IMG/VR virus record: IMGVR_UViG_3300033153_004317
Coordinates: 1 to 47,159 of that record
Strand: one strand, 5' to 3'
DNA length: 47,159 nt
Source of the DNA: a virus
Below are positions 40,580-47,159 of the stretch, in pieces. The notes under the pieces are model-generated. The model made no database searches. It was not told where the DNA came from and saw nothing but the letters and a program-made list of their open reading frames with translations. Made by a program: the position numbers and the translations under genes. Positions within the stretch are counted from its first letter, which is position 1. Every line of letters begins with the position of its first letter.

Positions 40580-40595
40580 CACCCCTTGTGGGGTG
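40580..40595 (+). terminator. Small hairpin in replication gap
   Basis: CACCCC (40580-40585) pairs with GGGGTG (40590-40595) across loop TTGT. It lies in the 72-base gap after the CHC2 gene and overlaps the -35 of the proposed promoter. There is no T-tract. It may be an attenuator or an operator-like inverted repeat. Confidence 0.4.
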
Positions 40596-40614
40596 GGTAT
40601 GACCCGGCTATAAC
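40586..40614 (+). promoter_or_regulatory. Sigma70-like promoter, leaderless start
   Basis: TTGTGG (40586-40591), a 17-base spacer, then TATAAC (40609-40614). The expected start of transcription is at about 40620-40622, right at ATG 40621, so the message would be leaderless. The hairpin CACCCCTTGTGGGGTG overlaps the -35 and could be bound by a regulator. Confidence 0.5.
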
Positions 40615-40620
40615 GTGGGT

Positions 40621-41043
40621 ATGAGCAGCACAACCAAGACCCGCCGCCGACCCAAGAACATGGCCGAGAAGAACCTGACCTGCTCGCGCTGCAAGGGCAC
40701 CGGCTACGTCGACTCCCCCGTCCTCTACGCGGGCCGCCCCGGTGGCTGCTTCAAGTGCGCCACCCGCGGAACGGTCCCGAACCGGGCCAAGCAGTACCGG
40801 CTCGACCTCGAGGAGGCCCGCTCCAACCTGGTCGAGGCTCAGAAGGATGTCCCCGAGGCTCGCAGGCTGATCGAGGAGGCGGTCGTGGCGAAGCGGGCCC
40901 GCTATGAGGCCAAGGGGACGGAGTTCACCGCCAAGCGCGAGGCCAGCTACCGCGGGCGGCTCCAGAGCGACGTCGACCGTGCCTTGAAGGCCCTCTCTTA
41001 CCGCGAGGCCGAGCTGGCCGCCTTTGTCGACGAGGGGATTTAG
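40621..41043 (+). CDS. DnaJ-type zinc-ribbon protein (140 aa)
   Basis: ATG 40621 is favoured over the in-frame GTG 40615, which overlaps the promoter end. The motif LTCSRCKGTGYVDSP followed by CFKCATRG gives two CxxC pairs, the first with the CxxCxGxG signature of DnaJ-type zinc ribbons. It is followed by two long charged helices (YRLDLEEARSNLVEAQKDVP). Probably a small nucleic-acid or protein-binding factor. TAG 41041-41043. It is the first of a group of small regulatory-looking genes. Confidence 0.6.
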   Translation: MSSTTKTRRRPKNMAEKNLTCSRCKGTGYVDSPVLYAGRPGGCFKCATRGTVPNRAKQYRLDLEEARSNLVEAQKDVPEARRLIEEAVVAKRARYEAKGTEFTAKREASYRGRLQSDVDRALKALSYREAELAAFVDEGI

Positions 41044-41084
41044 TTGTAAGGGCGACGAATAAGAACAACACGAAGGAGACAACC

Positions 41085-41537
41085 ATGAAGAAGCAGACCA
41101 AGCTCGATCGCGCCCAGATCCTCATCCTCGCCAATTCCGAGGAGGGAGGGTCGGTCAGTGTCTCGAGCCGGTATGGTGGGCCGAGCTGGGCCGAGGGTAC
41201 CGGCATCGGGCTCGGGACCATTCAGCGGGCCGCGAAGATCCTCGAGGATCGGGACCTGCTCCGCACCCCCGGCTACAACAACCGGTCGAGCCACTACCAC
41301 CGGACGACCGAGGCCGAGCGGCGCGAGGCTCGCGAGGTCACCCACCGCCGCCACGCCGCCGACGCCGAGTCGAAGGACGTCCGGGCCACCCTCGAGGGCC
41401 ACGGGGTTGAGACCAAGAAGGACTACGGGACCGACATCATCATGACCGCCGCCAACGCCCGCAAGCTCCTCGCCCTGATCGGGTCCAGCGCGGACGCCGA
41501 GACCCTCGCAGCGGTCCGGGCCCTGCTCACCAAGTAA
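41085..41537 (+). CDS. Putative winged-helix regulator (150 aa)
   Basis: ATG 41085 follows GAAGGAGACAACC. The segment GTGIGLGTIQRAAKILEDRD, then LLRTPGYNNRSSHYHRT, resembles the recognition helix and wing of MarR/winged-helix proteins ('g.gt.qra...Le..glL.r....rs..Y'). The C-terminal half (NARKLLALIGSSADAETLAA) is helical. It ends in TAA, the only TAA stop in the window. It is a candidate DNA-binding regulator of this phage, possibly of the palindromic sites, though that link is speculative. Confidence 0.5.
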   Translation: MKKQTKLDRAQILILANSEEGGSVSVSSRYGGPSWAEGTGIGLGTIQRAAKILEDRDLLRTPGYNNRSSHYHRTTEAERREAREVTHRRHAADAESKDVRATLEGHGVETKKDYGTDIIMTAANARKLLALIGSSADAETLAAVRALLTK

Positions 41538-41573
41538 CCAAGCCCAGAAGGCGACCGACAAGGAGGCGACTAT

Positions 41574-41585
41574 GACCAAGTAGTC
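41574..41585 (+). other. Three-codon mini-ORF M-T-K-stop with strong ribosome site
   Basis: AAGGAGGCGACT then ATG ACC AAG TAG. The ribosome site and spacing match the true genes on either side, but the reading frame stops after three codons. It could be the remnant start of a gene replaced by the following tRNA-like segment, or a leader mini-ORF. Confidence 0.4.
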
Positions 41586-41650
41586 GGCAGCGTGTCTAAG
41601 GCGGATTGGCCCTCGGGGGTCGGTGACGGGTTCGACTCCCGTGGCGCGCG
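41581..41650 (+). ncRNA. tRNA-like remnant with canonical T-arm
   Basis: ACGGG-TTCGACT-CCCGT at 41626-41642 is a textbook tRNA T-arm (5-bp stem, 7-base loop, invariant bases). GTGTCTAAGGCGG upstream resembles the D-loop of class II (Leu/Ser) tRNAs, and GGCCC-TCGG-GGGTC forms a small hairpin between. No anticodon stem pairs at the correct spacing and no acceptor complement to GGCGCGC is found, so this is a remnant or tRNA mimic, not a confident tRNA gene. Confidence 0.3.
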
Positions 41651-41682
41651 TCAACCCTGATTAGTAGACCAAGGAGAAGGCT

Positions 41683-42084
41683 ATGAAGACCACCACGACC
41701 CAGAAGATCATGAACGCGATCCGGGACCTGCATGACTCGACCCCGAAGATCGTCGCCGCGACCGGCCTGGCGGCCTCGACGGTCCGGCGCAATCTGTCCG
41801 TCCTGCGCGAGTCCGGCCAGATCGTCGCGGCCGGTCAGGCCCGGCCCCGGGGCTACACCTACTCGCTCCCGACCCCGGAGCCCATGCCGGAGTTCGTCAC
41901 CACCGCCACCCCGGAGGAGACGATCATCGCCACCCTCGAGGCCCCGACCCCGTTCGGCCTCATCGCGGCCCGGACCCGGATCAAGCGGGTTCGGCTCCAG
42001 GCCGTCCTGGTCCTGCTCGTCCAGGACGGGAAGCTGATCCGGGAGCGGATCAGCGGCGGCTGGGTCTACCAGCGGACCGCGTGA
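41683..42084 (+). CDS. Putative double winged-helix regulator (133 aa)
   Basis: ATG 41683 follows CAAGGAGAAGGCT. The first 60 residues (IRDLHDSTPKIVAATGLAAS, then TVRRNLSVLRESGQIVAAGQ) are a clear helix-turn-helix with a wing. The C-terminal 50 (LIAARTRIKRVRLQAVLVLL, then VQDGKLIRERISGGWVYQRT) look like a second wHTH. Small tandem wHTH proteins are usually transcription regulators. Upstream, after the tRNA-like remnant, is GATTAGTAG (41659). It is a candidate regulator for the palindromic sites. Confidence 0.55.
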   Translation: MKTTTTQKIMNAIRDLHDSTPKIVAATGLAASTVRRNLSVLRESGQIVAAGQARPRGYTYSLPTPEPMPEFVTTATPEETIIATLEAPTPFGLIAARTRIKRVRLQAVLVLLVQDGKLIRERISGGWVYQRTA

Positions 42085-42255
42085 CCCCTCAGGGGCCGCT
42101 CACAGGTCTCGATCTCCCCCTGGGGGGATCCGGGCCTGTCGGGCGAGATCGTGCGCGAGGCGAGCCCGGAGAGCGTCACAGGGCACGCCCGGGAGAAGGT
42201 TTGGGATATCCCAAACTCCTTGACCCCCCGGGGGGTCTACTTGGGAGAGGAGACC
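42085..42255 (+). other. 171-base gap dense in inverted repeats
   Basis: No coding sequence is supported here. From left to right: CCCCTCAGGGG near 42085, ATCTCCCCCTGGGGGGAT near 42112-42129, CCCGGAGAGCGT at 42165-42176, the perfect 18-bp palindrome at 42199-42216, and the GC palindrome GACCCCCCGGGGGGTC at 42222-42237, then GGAGAGGAGACC before ATG 42256. The density of symmetric sites suggests a control region (terminator plus operator) or a replication-linked site. Confidence 0.6.
42199..42216. repeat. 18-bp palindrome, perfect copy 5
   Basis: GTTTGGGATATCCCAAAC within the inverted-repeat-rich gap before ATG 42256. Confidence 0.9.
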
Positions 42256-42423
42256 ATGGTCGATCAGGAGAGATGGAAGAGGGTTAGGAGGGCCGCCAAG
42301 GTTAGGCGAGACACGCTCCTCAGGGAGTTGTTCGAGGCCGAGGAGCGCGGCAACTCGACTCGAGTCGAGATTCTGCGGATAGGGATCTCAACCGCCGACC
42401 GAGAGGCGAGGGGGGAGGCGTGA
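42256..42423 (+). CDS. Small basic hypothetical protein (55 aa)
   Basis: ATG 42256 is chosen from GGAGAGGAGACC; the longer frame runs through the palindromes. The peptide MVDQERWKRVRRAAKVRRDT is Arg/Lys-rich and helical throughout. It has no recognised domain. Its stop overlaps the next start (GTGA at 42420), so it is probably translationally coupled to it. It may be a small DNA-binding or regulatory peptide. Confidence 0.5.
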   Translation: MVDQERWKRVRRAAKVRRDTLLRELFEAEERGNSTRVEILRIGISTADREARGEA

Positions 42424-43529
42424 TCGCCGAAGGGGAGTTTACCCTGCACGAGATCCGGGCCCAGCAGGTCAGGCTCGACCAGATCACGTCCCGGCTCGGG
42501 ACGTTTCGGGAGTCGCTCTCCTTCAAGAGGGCCACGGCCGCCGCGGGGGAGACGGAGGCCGAGGCCCGCACGCTCGGCGAGGCCCTCAAGGTCGAGGAGT
42601 TCCGCGAGGCCCTCGAGGCGTACTCGACGGCGCGGGATAGGGAGCGGCAGGCCCAGAAGGCGTTCAACCGATGTCGTCGCACCAGGAGGGGCGGCTACAC
42701 CGAGACCGGCGAGACCAGGAGGAACGAGCTGGCTGGGGCTCAGTCGAGGCTCAACTCGGAGCGCCTGCGCGTCCTGGACCTGGCCGACCGCCACGGGGTC
42801 CCGGTCAACCTCGCGGCCTACGGCTCGGGGTCGCTCCTAAGTGACCTCAAGTGGCGACTCAAGAATCTGATCGCCAGTTACCGGGACGGGGATCTCCCGG
42901 CCCTGATCTCCGGCACCGAGAGGGAGGAGCGCGAGTTCCGCGAGGCCCTGGACGCCATGCGGGGATCCCAGATCACGCCCAAGCGGGTCCGCCTGTTCGG
43001 ACTCTACCTGAGCCTGAAGGCGCAGAAGACCCTCGTCAAGCTCTCGGCCGGGTACCAGCCCAAGAAGAAGACGATCGAGAATCAGGCGGCGACCTATGAC
43101 GTCCTCGTTGACCTTGGCATGATCGAGCGGACAAGCCGGGTCTCGGTCGAGGACTTCGGGAGGGACGTCGCGGAGTGGCTTGAGCTGAACGTGTTGGTCC
43201 CGGATGTCAAGACCGCGGAGGCCAGGTCGGTCCCGCTGCGCGACGTCAAGAAGGCATTCACGGAGGACGAGCGGGGAGACATGGTGACTCGGGCCAGGAC
43301 AGAGTTGGCCCGGATCGTCGCGGAGGGCGAGGACGACCTGAGCACGATCCAGCTCGGCGTCGACGGGGCCAGCTACGAGATCCTCAGGACCCGAGGGGCG
43401 CTTAGGTGGTTCCTGCGAATGATCGGTGGTTTGGCGGAGAAGCAGCCAGGCGTGAGAGCCAGGATCCGCTCGAGGAAGCGCCCTCCCGCGTTCGTCCCAG
43501 GGAGGATCGTCAATGTCGGACAGGCGTGA
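42420..43529 (+). CDS. Coiled-coil hypothetical protein (369 aa)
   Basis: GTG 42420 overlaps the previous TGA. Residues 1-150 are charged and helical, with an Arg/Gly patch (RRTRRGGYTETGETRRNELA), and the middle has RLFGLYLSLKAQKTLVKLSA. The segment NQAATYDVLVDLGMIERTSR, then VSVEDFGRDVAEWLELN, may be a winged-helix-like DNA-binding part. The protein ends with basic residues RIRSRKRPPAFVPGRIVNVG. No family is recognised; the setting beside helicase genes suggests DNA processing. Confidence 0.5.
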   Translation: MIAEGEFTLHEIRAQQVRLDQITSRLGTFRESLSFKRATAAAGETEAEARTLGEALKVEEFREALEAYSTARDRERQAQKAFNRCRRTRRGGYTETGETRRNELAGAQSRLNSERLRVLDLADRHGVPVNLAAYGSGSLLSDLKWRLKNLIASYRDGDLPALISGTEREEREFREALDAMRGSQITPKRVRLFGLYLSLKAQKTLVKLSAGYQPKKKTIENQAATYDVLVDLGMIERTSRVSVEDFGRDVAEWLELNVLVPDVKTAEARSVPLRDVKKAFTEDERGDMVTRARTELARIVAEGEDDLSTIQLGVDGASYEILRTRGALRWFLRMIGGLAEKQPGVRARIRSRKRPPAFVPGRIVNVGQA

Positions 43530-43565
43530 TATGACCCCTGGTCTGTGGGTGCAACCGTGAGAGAG

Positions 43566-46500
43566 ATGTCGGACCAGGACGAGCTGATCGACGCCGCCCG
43601 CGAGGTTCTCCTGCACCCGCTCGTCTCCGGGAACGCGGTCGCGCGGAAGCTCCTTGAGTTGCTCGAGGACGATCCCGACCAGGTCCTGTCTCTCGTGCTC
43701 GGCGAGACCTCGCCCCGAGGGAAGCCGACCGTGCAGGCCGTGTTGGAGCGGAAGAAGGCGCACCAGAGAAGCAAGAAGAGGAAGCCGAGGAGACGTGTCT
43801 GTAGGACGGAGCCGATCCCCCAGCTCAGGCTCTACACGTTGGCCGAGCGCCCTTCCCGGCCCCTCACGGTGGTCGATGTCCCGACCGAGGGAGGCCAGGT
43901 CTGTCCCGCTTCGGAGTTCCCCTACCACGACCTCGGACACGAGGAGCTGAATCCGATCCAGACCGCGGTCCTGCCATGGGTCGATAGGGACGTGAATCTG
44001 GTCGTGGCGGCGGCGACCTCCGCGGGTAAGACGATTGCGGCTGAGATGATGATCGCGGACGGTCTCGCCCGGGGTGGTAAGGGGATCTTCCTCAGTCCGC
44101 TCCGCGCCGTCAGCCAGGAGAAGCACGACGACTGGACGGGTGATCATCCTTGGAGCGAGTTGGGGGTCTCGATCGTGACCGGTGACTACTCCCTCACGGA
44201 CAAGCGGAGACGGGAGCTGCGTAGGGCCGATGTGGTCGTCATGACATCGGAGATGTTGGATTCAAAAAGCAGGAGAATGAGCAATCAGAACGAGTTCCTG
44301 AACGAGGTGCTCGCGCTCGTCGTGGACGAGGCCCACCTGCTCACCATGAAGGGCCGAGGGGATGCGCTCGAGTGTGGGGTGATGCGATTCACGAGGAAGA
44401 ACCCGAGCGCGAGAGTCATTCTTCTGAGCGCGACCATGCCCAACGTGGACGAGCTGGGGACGTGGCTGACGTGCTTGAACGGGAAGCCCTCGGTGGTGAT
44501 TCGTTCGGACTGGCGCCCGACCCGGCTCACCGTTCACTGGCCCACCTACCGGGTCAGCCACGGCCGGGGCAGTTACCAGCGGAACGAGGCGAGCAAGCGC
44601 AAGGTGACGCTCGACCTGGTCGATCGCTACCCGGACGACAAGTGGTTGATCTTCGTCCACGGGAAGAAGGCCGGCTGGAGCTTGCTCGAGGAGCTGCACG
44701 AGCTGCACGAAGAAGCCGAGTTCCACAACGCCGACTTGGCCCGTGACAAGAGGATCGAGCTGGAGCGACGATTCAGATCCGGCTCCCTCCGGGTGGTGGT
44801 CGCGACCAGCACGCTCGCCTACGGGTGCTACAGGCACGGGACCGCGGTGGCGCTGGCCGACGGGACCCTCAGAGCCATAGAGAAGGTCGGACCAGGAGAC
44901 GATGTCCTGTCCCTTGTCGACGGTCGATTTATATCCAGCCGGGTTCGATTCGCAGCGGAGAAGCAGGTTGAATCTGCCCTGAGGATTCGCCTCCAAACGG
45001 GCGAGACGTGCGATGTCAGCCGCGATCACGTGTTCTACGGGGCCGTCAGGCGGGACTCTCCTGCCTGGGTAGAAGCTCACGAACTGGTTGTCGGGGACTT
45101 CTTGGCGGTTCCCTCGAATCTCGAATCGCCTCGGTTCATGATCGGCGAACAGGTCGAGGACGAGTGGGCCTATGTTCTGGGGTTCGTCCACGGTGATGGG
45201 TCGATCTGTCGCGCAGGATCCCACGCGGACGGAAAGTCGAAGCTGCAACTTGACGTCTCCGCAGGACATGAAGACGCAGATCATCTGCATTGTTTCTGGG
45301 GGATACTCGAGGACGTCACTGGCGAACGGTTCCCAGAACCGAGGAGACGCCGGGACGGGGTCTGGCACATGGTCACCAAGCGTCGGGCCGTCGTTGATGC
45401 TATCGCGGCTGAGTTCGGACCGTGGGACAAGGCGTCTCTAGGTATTCCTGATCGAGCCTCAGACAACACGCGGTCGCTTCGGTCGTATCTGCGCGGTCTG
45501 TTCGACACCGACGGCTGGGTTCAGAAGCACGGCGAGAAGAACTTCTCGGTCGGACTCAGCAGCATCAGCGAGACCCTCATCAGACAGGTTCAACACCATC
45601 TTCTGAGGTTCGGCGTCCGAGGCAGCGTTACTCGCCACCGCATGAGGGATTCGGTGTTCGGCGAGAGGATCCAGCCGGCCCGCCGCGACTACTCATGGAG
45701 GGTCACGATCTACAACTTCCAGGCGATCAGGTTTCGCGAGCGCATTGGGTTCCGTCTGGAGCGGAAGCGCGACCGACTGGACGAGTTCGAGTTCGGGGGA
45801 ACCGAGCCCAACGCGACGGCCGATCTGATCCCCGTTCGTGGCCTGATCGACGATCACCTCTTGGTTAATCAGACTTCTCCTTCTGATCTTGAGAGGGAAA
45901 CAGGCCAGAGACGTTGGTGCGTGGTGAATAGGAAGGACATCACCCGTGCTTCTGCTCAGAAGATCATCAAGGCGTTCCCTGACTCGTCTGCTCTGAACGA
46001 TCTAGTTGACCAGAACGTCCTCTGGAAGAAGGTGGTCGAGATCGAGGACGTTGAGGGAGGCAGGTTCCAAGACATCACCGTCGACGGACAGAACTTCGTC
46101 GGTGCCGGGATCGTCTCGCACAACTGTAATCTGCCCGCCCGCCGAACTCTCATTCTTGGGGTCCACCGGGGCATCTCCGAGGTGGACCCGATCGACGTCA
46201 AGCAGGAGTGTGGACGCGCCGGTAGGACGGGCATGGACTCAGAGGGGGACGCCTACGTGTTGATCCCCGAGAACCGGGCTAGACAGGTCAGGCAGCGGTT
46301 CAGCCTCGTCCCCAGGATCGAGTCCAGGATCAACGACGTCGACGTTCTCGCGTTCCACCTCACGGCGGAGGTCGCGGAGGGTGACGTGCGGACCCTGGCT
46401 GACGCGGTCGCATGGCACTCGAGGAGCTTGGCCGCCCACCAGGGCAACGGCCTCGAGGAGGACGGCGCACTGGTCTCGGCCGAGAAGGTGGTCGAGAATC

Positions 46501-47159
46501 TGATCCAGGCGGGGATCCTGAAGCGTGACGAGGACGGGACCCTGTCCGCGACCTCGCTCGGCCGGGTCTCGTCATGGCTCTACTACAGCCCGTTCGACAT
46601 CGCGGACTGGTGCAGTAACTTCCGCCGCCTCGTCGAACTGGACAAGACCCGTGACGACGACTGCCTCGCCTGGGCACTCGGGAAGATCCGCACCGCGTAC
46701 AAGACCACCTACCTGCCGAAGGAGCACGAGCGAGACCTGAACGAGCTGGAGTGGCGGCTGAGAGCCAAGGGGATCGAACAACTCTCACTCCCGGCCCCGG
46801 CCCTCGCGTTCCATGGCATGATCGCCGGGCTCGACTACAAGGGAATCCGGTCCCAACAGAGACAGCTCACCTACGACTCCGAGAGGATCGTCCAGGCCCT
46901 CAAGCTGATAGACCAGCACGTCCTCCAGTCACTCGGGTCGACCTATTTCGGTTTGCTCGGGCTCCGGCTCCGCTATGGGTGCGGGTGGAAGGAGGCCGAC
47001 TTGTGCTCGATTCCGGGCGTGGGTGCCAAGCGAGCCAGGCTCCTTGCCCGGGAGGGAATCTCGTCGGTCGAGGACGTGGTCGATCATCGTGGATCTGTGA
47101 TGGCCGCGGTTGGGAAACGCCTTGCGATCAACGTCGTCAGGGGCGCCAAGCAGGTCCTG
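43566..47159 (+). CDS. Ski2/Hel308-like DNA helicase with intein, cut at window end
   Basis: ATG 43566 is used; GTG 43545 and 43557 are in-frame alternatives and none has a clear ribosome site. The frame is open to the last base, so the 3' end is outside. After an Arg/Lys-rich N-terminus come motif Q (LNPIQTAVLPWVD), motif I (AAATSAGKTIAAEM), motif II (LALVVDEAHLLTMK), motif III (VILLSATMPN), motif V split as STLAYG / CNLPARRTLI by the intein, and motif VI (QECGRAGRTGMD). Near the end GCGWKEADLCSIPGVGAKRA is a helix-hairpin-helix. This is the plan of archaeal Hel308 and Ski2-like helicases. Extein length is at least 765 residues. Confidence 0.85.
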   Translation, partial: MSDQDELIDAAREVLLHPLVSGNAVARKLLELLEDDPDQVLSLVLGETSPRGKPTVQAVLERKKAHQRSKKRKPRRRVCRTEPIPQLRLYTLAERPSRPLTVVDVPTEGGQVCPASEFPYHDLGHEELNPIQTAVLPWVDRDVNLVVAAATSAGKTIAAEMMIADGLARGGKGIFLSPLRAVSQEKHDDWTGDHPWSELGVSIVTGDYSLTDKRRRELRRADVVVMTSEMLDSKSRRMSNQNEFLNEVLALVVDEAHLLTMKGRGDALECGVMRFTRKNPSARVILLSATMPNVDELGTWLTCLNGKPSVVIRSDWRPTRLTVHWPTYRVSHGRGSYQRNEASKRKVTLDLVDRYPDDKWLIFVHGKKAGWSLLEELHELHEEAEFHNADLARDKRIELERRFRSGSLRVVVATSTLAYGCYRHGTAVALADGTLRAIEKVGPGDDVLSLVDGRFISSRVRFAAEKQVESALRIRLQTGETCDVSRDHVFYGAVRRDSPAWVEAHELVVGDFLAVPSNLESPRFMIGEQVEDEWAYVLGFVHGDGSICRAGSHADGKSKLQLDVSAGHEDADHLHCFWGILEDVTGERFPEPRRRRDGVWHMVTKRRAVVDAIAAEFGPWDKASLGIPDRASDNTRSLRSYLRGLFDTDGWVQKHGEKNFSVGLSSISETLIRQVQHHLLRFGVRGSVTRHRMRDSVFGERIQPARRDYSWRVTIYNFQAIRFRERIGFRLERKRDRLDEFEFGGTEPNATADLIPVRGLIDDHLLVNQTSPSDLERETGQRRWCVVNRKDITRASAQKIIKAFPDSSALNDLVDQNVLWKKVVEIEDVEGGRFQDITVDGQNFVGAGIVSHNCNLPARRTLILGVHRGISEVDPIDVKQECGRAGRTGMDSEGDAYVLIPENRARQVRQRFSLVPRIESRINDVDVLAFHLTAEVAEGDVRTLADAVAWHSRSLAAHQGNGLEEDGALVSAEKVVENLIQAGILKRDEDGTLSATSLGRVSSWLYYSPFDIADWCSNFRRLVELDKTRDDDCLAWALGKIRTAYKTTYLPKEHERDLNELEWRLRAKGIEQLSLPAPALAFHGMIAGLDYKGIRSQQRQLTYDSERIVQALKLIDQHVLQSLGSTYFGLLGLRLRYGCGWKEADLCSIPGVGAKRARLLAREGISSVEDVVDHRGSVMAAVGKRLAINVVRGAKQVL
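44826..46124 (+). mobile_element. LAGLIDADG intein in helicase motif V (433 aa)
   Basis: Starts with Cys (TGC 44826) in CYRHGTAVALADG and ends with HN (46119-46124) before the C-extein Cys (46125). Splicing blocks: A (CYRHGTAVALADGTLRAIEK), B (TGETCDVSRDHVFYG), F and G (FQDITVDGQNFVGAGIVSHN). Two endonuclease motifs, LGFVHGDGSI and LRGLFDTDGWV, are the LAGLIDADG pair with their Asp. All catalytic ends (Cys1, penultimate His, terminal Asn, Cys+1) are present, so splicing looks intact. Lower G+C than the flanking exteins. The insertion point is the most conserved part of the helicase, typical for inteins. Confidence 0.9.

Noticed and set aside
41581-41650. Calling a functional tRNA gene
   Set aside because: The T-arm is perfect but I could not find a pairing anticodon stem or acceptor stem at legal distances, so only a low-confidence tRNA-like remnant is listed.
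43531-43566. ATG 43531 as the Ski2 helicase start
   Set aside because: It is in a different frame; the in-frame candidates are GTG 43545, GTG 43557 and ATG 43566.
1-47159. CRISPR arrays, insertion sequences or integrase genes
   Set aside because: No regularly spaced direct repeats, transposase or recombinase motifs were seen. The only mobile features supported are the HNH gene and the intein.

Overview
This window is one dense, all-plus-strand stretch of a tailed-phage (or prophage) genome with a contractile tail, i.e. a myovirus. The sequence is very G+C-rich (about two thirds by eye). Genes are packed with TAGTG, GTGA and ATGA overlaps and short gaps, Shine-Dalgarno sites of the AGGAGG/AAGGAG type are common, and every minus-strand open frame is a high-GC shadow of a plus-strand gene. 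Bacterial-type replication proteins (DnaE-like polymerase, DnaB, CHC2 zinc finger) point to a bacterial host, which I cannot name. No terminase, portal or major capsid gene is present, so the head module should lie to the left. The right end is cut inside a helicase gene.

Layout. (1) 2-10246: fibre and accessory module. It holds a 5'-truncated fibre-like protein, small proteins including a one-TM coiled-coil protein (possible holin), and three more fibre-like proteins, one with a repetitive predicted beta-helix and one with YadA-like adhesin head repeats. (2) 10304-13861: connector, neck protein, gpG/HK97-gp10-like completion protein, probable tail terminator carrying an IPT/TIG domain, and a small protein. 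(3) 13891-30969: the classical contractile-tail order of sheath, tube, tail assembly chaperone with a probable -1 frameshift, tape measure, CIS-tube/LysM-type hub proteins, gpD hub, gpV spike, gp25/gpW wedge, gpJ, gpI and tail-collar fibre, then a small lipoprotein and two unknown helical proteins. An HNH homing endonuclease sits directly in front of gpJ. (4) 31113-47159: DNA metabolism, with an SNF2-type helicase, DnaE-like DNA polymerase III alpha, a DnaC-like loader with degenerate ATPase motifs, DnaB, a CHC2-only primase fragment, small zinc-ribbon and winged-helix-like proteins, and a Ski2/Hel308-like helicase interrupted by a LAGLIDADG intein.

The features that ordinary annotation would miss are these. 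An 18-bp palindrome GTTTGGGATATCCCAAAC occurs five times perfectly and three times as variants, nearly always between a stop codon and the next start, in both structural and replication regions. A TTTTTTG slippery heptamer lets the tail chaperone read into a second frame that has no start codon of its own and is bounded by a stop just upstream of the slip site. The homing endonuclease and gpJ begin with the same 13-residue N-terminus in different codons, as if the insertion captured the old start and rebuilt a new one. The intein splits helicase motif V. The DnaC-like protein has lost both Walker signatures. TAG is by far the commonest stop (30 TAG, 14 TGA, 1 TAA by my hand count), which is unusual for such a G+C-rich genome. 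A GATTAGAG-type element follows hairpins in front of new gene groups and may be a phage promoter or leader element.
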